The position numbers and the translations under genes are program-made. DNA of 28,479 nucleotides from DASQFI01 sp035633215 (GTDB lineage Bacteria > Acidobacteriota > Vicinamibacteria > Vicinamibacterales > SCN-69-37), in contig DASQFI010000006.1 of the NCBI GenBank assembly GCA_035633215.1, forward strand, positions 1 to 28,479, written 5' to 3'. This document shows positions 25,364 through 28,479 of the stretch, piece by piece (the stretch's first letter is position 1; every line of letters begins with the position of its first letter). The notes beneath the pieces are model-generated. The model made no database searches. It was given only the letters and a program-made list of their open reading frames with translations, and had not been told where the DNA came from.

Positions 25364-25936
25364 ATGAGACCAGTCGTGTTCTGTTTCGCGCTCGTTGTTG
25401 TTGCCGGCGCCGCCGCGTACGGCGGGTCGAACGTCTCCGCCGCCAGCGGTCAGACGGCGGCGGCCAGAGACGCCGTATCAGGCCAGTCATCCAATGTGAA
25501 AACGGTCCCGCACGAAACCCTCCGCGGGTTCCTGCCGGAGCTGCCCGGATGGAAACGCGGCGAGATCAACGGGGAGACCTCGAACGAGATGGGAATCAGC
25601 ATTTCGCGCGTGCAGGCGGACTACGACAAAGGCGAAATGACGCTCAGCTTCGAGATCATGGATTCGTCGCTCAACCAGATGCTCACGTCGGCATTTCTCA
25701 TGGCCGCGAAGACAGGCGTCGTCGAGCAGACGTCTGTTGGATACACGAAAGGCACGACGGTTGCCGGCTTCCCGGCCGTCGAGTCCTGGACGCCGGCCGC
25801 GAAGAATGGCGAACTGGGACTGCTCGTCGGCGGGCGCTACCTGGTCAAGGTGAGCGGCAGCACCGTGCCGGACGTCGAGACGATCCGCAAGGCCGTCGAA
25901 GCGATCGATCTGAAGAAGCTGGCGGCGCTCAAGTAA
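25364..25936 (+). CDS. Exported protein of unknown function
   Basis: 190 residues from ATG 25364 (CAGGA about 9 nt upstream), preferred to the 24-codon longer frame because the signal peptide (PVVFCFALVVVAGAAAYGG) then comes first. The mature part has LRGFLPELPGWKRGEINGET, followed by alternating strands (SISRVQADYDKGEMTLSFEI, VAGFPAVESWTPA, VGGRYLVKVSGS). The LPGWKR motif occurs in other small periplasmic proteins I cannot name. The gene is divergent from 24543-25208, with about 155 bp between them, so promoters for both may lie there. Confidence 0.7.
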   Translation: MRPVVFCFALVVVAGAAAYGGSNVSAASGQTAAARDAVSGQSSNVKTVPHETLRGFLPELPGWKRGEINGETSNEMGISISRVQADYDKGEMTLSFEIMDSSLNQMLTSAFLMAAKTGVVEQTSVGYTKGTTVAGFPAVESWTPAAKNGELGLLVGGRYLVKVSGSTVPDVETIRKAVEAIDLKKLAALK

Positions 25937-25962
25937 AGCTGAACCACGGCGAGGCAGCCGCG

Positions 25963-26616
25963 CTACATCTCTTCAGCGAGCCTCACCAGCGCGCGCGCGA
26001 CGGCCATTCGCGCCGCATCGGCTGATGGTTTGTCCAGTAGTTCGGCAATTTCGGCGTAGCTCAACCGAAGCTCGACGCGCGAGACTACGGCGGCCCGGAT
26101 GTCCGGGTCGAGCCGGGCCAGCGCGGCCTCGTACCGTTCGAGTGTCTCAGCTCCGATCGCCGTCTCAAGCGGCGAGGTCCCGTCGTCCAGGATCCCCGAG
26201 TCGAGCGCCACGACCGGGGGCCGTGCGGCGATGTCACGGAGGCGCGTCCGAATCCGGTTGACGAACGCCTGCCGCAGGTATGCCTGCAGCGCGCCCTCGC
26301 CGCGCAGCTCGAAGGCATCCAGATTGCGAAACGTCCCCATCATCGTCTCTTGAACGAGGTCGACGGTGTCGACTGCGTCCCTCGCCCACTGAGGCAGCCG
26401 CCCTGCGGCCCACCGGCGAAGAAGCGGCGTGTGGCGTGCGAACAGCTCCTCGAGCGCGTCGCGGTCGCCGCCTCGGGCCCGTTGGAGCAGGTCGGCGGTG
26501 AGGTCGGGCGCTTCGGACGAGCCGGGGAGATCGTCGGTGGCCACGGCGGCGGGCTCGATCTTACTTAATGTGTTCGGTTTGGCCTGTGGAGGAGTCTTGG
26601 ACGGTGAGCCCGGCAT
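25963..26616 (-). CDS. ECF-type RNA polymerase sigma factor
   Basis: 217 residues from ATG 26616. Region 2 at about 40-115 includes DLLQRARGGDRDALEELFARH and DAVDTVDLVQETMMGTFRN. Region 4 at about 160-215 has RYEAALARLDPDIRAAVVSRVELRLSYAEIAELL and an HTH-like end. The region 2-4 linker is rich in P and D. It directs RNA polymerase to a specific promoter set, often for envelope or stress functions. A longer frame from GTG 26682 would cover the ribosome site of the divergent gene, so the shorter start is chosen. No anti-sigma gene lies next to it. Confidence 0.85.
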   Translation of the reverse strand: MPGSPSKTPPQAKPNTLSKIEPAAVATDDLPGSSEAPDLTADLLQRARGGDRDALEELFARHTPLLRRWAAGRLPQWARDAVDTVDLVQETMMGTFRNLDAFELRGEGALQAYLRQAFVNRIRTRLRDIAARPPVVALDSGILDDGTSPLETAIGAETLERYEAALARLDPDIRAAVVSRVELRLSYAEIAELLDKPSADAARMAVARALVRLAEEM

Positions 26617-26674
26617 CTTCCCCGCCGCCGACCGGTCCTCAGCCGGTCGGACCGTGTGGACGTCGAGGCGTAGA

Positions 26675-26679
26675 GGAGG
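26675..26679 (+). promoter_or_regulatory. Shine-Dalgarno GGAGG of the exported-protein gene at 26688
   Basis: GGAGG lies 8 nt before ATG 26688 and settles this start over upstream in-frame codons. It also argues against the longest possible start for the divergent sigma factor, which would overlap it. Confidence 0.6.
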
Positions 26680-26687
26680 CACTGCGT

Positions 26688-27315
26688 ATGTTCCGCACGA
26701 CCCGACAGTTTGTCGTTTTCCTCACCATCGCTCTGACTGCATCGGTTTCCGTTCACATTCTGGCGCAAGGACGCGGAGGCGGCGGCGGACCGAAGCCGCC
26801 GTCGAGCTATCTCGGGACGTTGACGTTCCGCTGTAACGTCGGCGACACCTGTACCGATGGGCTCATCGGCGATGGGTCCGGCTATGCCGGCGGCGGTGCG
26901 CCAGAGACGGGGTTCGGCGGGCACCTCAGAACCTCGAACGGCGAATTGTGGCTGGGCTACGGTGACGGCAACCCCAGCGCCGACTATGAGATCACGATCG
27001 ACTTTCAGGGGCAGGTCCCGAGCCTGTGCGACGGGTCGGGCGAGCCCGCATGCCGATGGCCCTGGCCGCTTTCTTCGTGGGCGATCCAATCGGGCGAGAT
27101 CCAGTCGAACGTCGTGAATGGACCGACTGGCGGCGAGATTACAGGGGGGTTGCTCGGCATCCCGCAGGGTGGCGCTGGATGGGCCCGCCTCAAGGTCGGG
27201 GGACAACGCGACGACGATGTTTCAGTCGGGTGCCAGGAAGACCCTCATCAAAGAAGGCTTCTTCTCAATGCCGTTCGAGATGACGTTCACGGCGCCGGGC
27301 TGCCCCGGGAGCTGA
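26688..27315 (+). CDS. Exported protein of unknown function with an apparent 1-nt frameshift
   Basis: The first frame has a signal peptide (FVVFLTIALTASVSVHILAQ), a glycine-rich linker (RGGGGGPKPP) and SYLGTLTFRCNVGDTCTDGL, and is good protein to GWARLKVG near 27200. It then reads antisense kinase sequence. The next frame continues with DNATTMFQSGARKTLIKEGF and FSMPFEMTFTAPGCPGS to TGA 27313-27315. Removing one G of the five-G run 27198-27202 gives a 208-residue protein. Function is unknown. Its 3' end overlaps the tail of the convergent kinase by 94 nt. A sequencing indel or a real frameshift are both possible. Confidence 0.66.
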
Positions 27316-28088
27316 ATCGCGAGACCCGGCGGCAGCGCCTGCCAGTCCGGCTCCGAACCCAGGACCGCGACAATGGAGTCCGAGACCGTTCCGCGGGAAA
27401 ACGCCGAGCGTCCGGCGAGCATCTCGTACAGCACGCACCCGAAGGCCCAGATGTCTGTCCGCTTGTCGACCTCCTGGCCGCGCGCCTGCTCCGGGCTCAT
27501 GTATCCAACGGTCCCGGTGATCAGGCCCTCCCTTGAGAGACCGGCCACGGTCGACGCGTCGGAGGCGTCGGGGCCGGCCGGATCGCCCAGGACGGCTTTG
27601 GCGAGGCCGAAGTCCAGGACCTTCACGATGCCGTCCGGCGTGATCTTGACGTTGGCCGGCTTCAGGTCCCGATGAATGATGTTCTTCTGGTGCGCCGCAT
27701 CGAGCGCGTCGGCGATCTGTCGAGCGATGGTGAGGGCTTCGGCGATTTCAGTTGCCGTCGCAGGGCCTGAGTGTCCCCGCCGCGCGATGAGCTCATCCAG
27801 AGTTGGTCCGGCGACCAGCTCCATGACGAGCGCACGGATCTCACCGTGGTCTTCGATGCCAAGAAGCGTTGCGATGTTCGGATGATTGAGAGCGCCGAGC
27901 ATGCGCTCCTCACGCTCGAGGCGCGCCACGCGTTCCGGATCGGTCGTCACCGCGTGCGGGAGTGTCTTGATCGCGACGTCGCGGCCGAGGCGCGTATCGC
28001 GGGCGCGATACACCTCGCCCATCCCGCCGGCGCCGATGCGGGCCGCGATCACATACGAGCCGAGGCGTGCGCCCTCGGTCAGCGCCAT
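27222..28088 (-). CDS. Serine/threonine protein kinase, C-terminally truncated
   Basis: 288 residues. Kinase motifs are intact to about residue 255: glycine loop GAGGMGEV (19-26), ATP lysine K41, HRDLKPAN (139-146, catalytic D141), DFG (159-161), SPE (198-200), DIWAFGCVLYEML. After SEPDWQALPPG the sequence becomes antisense of the neighbouring exported-protein gene and stops at 27222. The last C-lobe subdomain (the conserved Arg of RCLEKDPKRR-type sequence) and any membrane or sensor region are lost. Such kinases sense envelope or cytoplasmic signals; this one may be poorly folded or inactive. Start ATG 28088 follows GGAGGA-like bases (28090-28095 region). Confidence 0.84.
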   Translation of the reverse strand: MALTEGARLGSYVIAARIGAGGMGEVYRARDTRLGRDVAIKTLPHAVTTDPERVARLEREERMLGALNHPNIATLLGIEDHGEIRALVMELVAGPTLDELIARRGHSGPATATEIAEALTIARQIADALDAAHQKNIIHRDLKPANVKITPDGIVKVLDFGLAKAVLGDPAGPDASDASTVAGLSREGLITGTVGYMSPEQARGQEVDKRTDIWAFGCVLYEMLAGRSAFSRGTVSDSIVAVLGSEPDWQALPPGLAIQLPGQPGAVNVISNGIEKKPSLMRVFLAPD

Positions 28089-28095
28089 GGAGGAA

Positions 28096-28245
28096 TCAGT
28101 GAGCTCTGCTCAGCGCCAGGGCGGGTTCATGGCCCGGATCAACCCCGCGCACGGCGGCCGCGATGAAATCGATCATGTCCAGCCCGGCATCCGCCGCTTC
28201 CACCGTGAGCGGCGGCGGTCCGTACGACAGGATGGTCTGTTGCAT
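28096..28245 (-). CDS. Small hypothetical protein upstream of the kinase
   Basis: A 49-residue frame (ATG 28245, TGA 28096-28098) 7 nt before the kinase start. It begins MQQTILSYGPPPLTVEAADA, then GLDMIDFIAAAVRG, which looks like an amphipathic helix. No family recognised. The close spacing suggests it is co-transcribed with the kinase, if expressed. No strong ribosome binding site is visible, so it could be the truncated start of a longer gene. Confidence 0.42.
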   Translation of the reverse strand: MQQTILSYGPPPLTVEAADAGLDMIDFIAAAVRGVDPGHEPALALSRAH

Positions 28246-28323
28246 GTTGGGTTTCCCGCCAGCATCCTACACCTGCGTAACCCGTCAATCACAAAGTGCT
28301 ACACCACCCCGGGTTTGGCTCGA

Positions 28324-28473
28324 TCACGCGAGTGCCTGCGCGAAGGGCCCGGAACCGGGACCGGGATCCGTCGGCGTGGTTGGCGTGCCGCTCGATCCGC
28401 CGCAGGCGATCACCAGCCCGGCCGTCAGGATCACGGCAGTCCCGGCTTTGAATTTTGCGAACGGCCACGCCAT
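28324..28473 (-). CDS. Small putative lipoprotein
   Basis: A 49-residue frame from ATG 28473, near the window edge. A charged start (AWPFAKFKAG), a hydrophobic core (TAVILTAGLVIAC) with lipobox-like VIAC and then GGSSGTPTTPTDPGPGSG resemble the N-terminus of a lipoprotein with a disordered linker. It stops at TGA 28324-28326 before any folded domain, so it may be a truncated gene. The true start could lie beyond the window. Confidence 0.45.
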   Translation of the reverse strand: MAWPFAKFKAGTAVILTAGLVIACGGSSGTPTTPTDPGPGSGPFAQALA

Positions 28474-28479
28474 TTCTGG

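Noticed and set aside
27198..27202. Programmed frameshifting at the G run
   Set aside because: No slippery heptamer plus downstream stem typical of programmed sites is evident; a plain indel explains it better.
27316..27536. Continuation of the 26688 frame beyond 27315
   Set aside because: It is antisense to the kinase and follows an apparent frameshift; the protein-like sequence ends in the other frame at 27315.
1..28479. tRNA, rRNA, CRISPR arrays, transposases, attachment sites
   Set aside because: I looked for tRNA-like cloverleaf ends, regularly spaced repeats, transposase or integrase motifs and found none I could support.

Overview
The window is GC-rich bacterial DNA. Serine/threonine kinase pieces with the GAGGMGEVYRARDTRLGRDVAIK-type N-lobe, a TolB-like propeller scrap, an ECF sigma factor and many small exported proteins suggest Acidobacteriota (Vicinamibacteria-like). 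This is inference from protein style; no rRNA or other taxonomic marker is present.

Left flank (1-1998): the 3' end of a Phd/YefM-like antitoxin overlaps a VapC toxin by the GTGA junction. Next, on the minus strand, is an exported Calx-beta protein broken by a 1-nt frameshift, and then a collapsed serine/threonine kinase pseudogene.

Core (1999-24296): a surface-polysaccharide locus in four blocks. (i) Plus strand: a GT4 glycosyltransferase and a Wzx-type flippase. (ii) Minus strand, 11993 down to 4619: a tightly packed operon rfbF-rfbG-rfbH, C-methyltransferase, RmlD-like SDR, Old Yellow Enzyme, SDR. It should make a CDP-activated 3,6-dideoxyhexose, probably C-methylated. Several stop/start overlaps of 1-4 nt show translational coupling. 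(iii) Plus strand, 12221-21806: two Gfo/Idh/MocA oxidoreductases, a radical SAM/SPASM protein, a second GT4, a methyltransferase and four paralogous membrane-anchored GT2 enzymes. A scrap of polysaccharide deacetylase lies inside this run. (iv) Minus strand: another methyltransferase and a GT39/ArnT-like membrane glycosyltransferase. No initiating phosphoglycosyl transferase, clear Wzy polymerase or Wzz was seen, so the locus is incomplete or relies on genes elsewhere.

Right flank (24297-28479): a second kinase remnant, an exported protein homologous to the C-terminal domain of the left-flank Calx-beta protein, another exported protein, an ECF sigma factor, a divergent exported protein with an apparent frameshift, a kinase truncated at its C-lobe, and two very small reading frames, one a lipoprotein. 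The sugar locus therefore sits between related pairs (kinase debris plus the same exported domain), which suggests past insertion or rearrangement.

Points most worth checking: an Old Yellow Enzyme sits where the RfbI (E3) reductase would be expected beside RfbH; two of the four GT2 paralogs have lost the acidic metal-binding motif; and three separate homopolymer indels affect two exported-protein genes.
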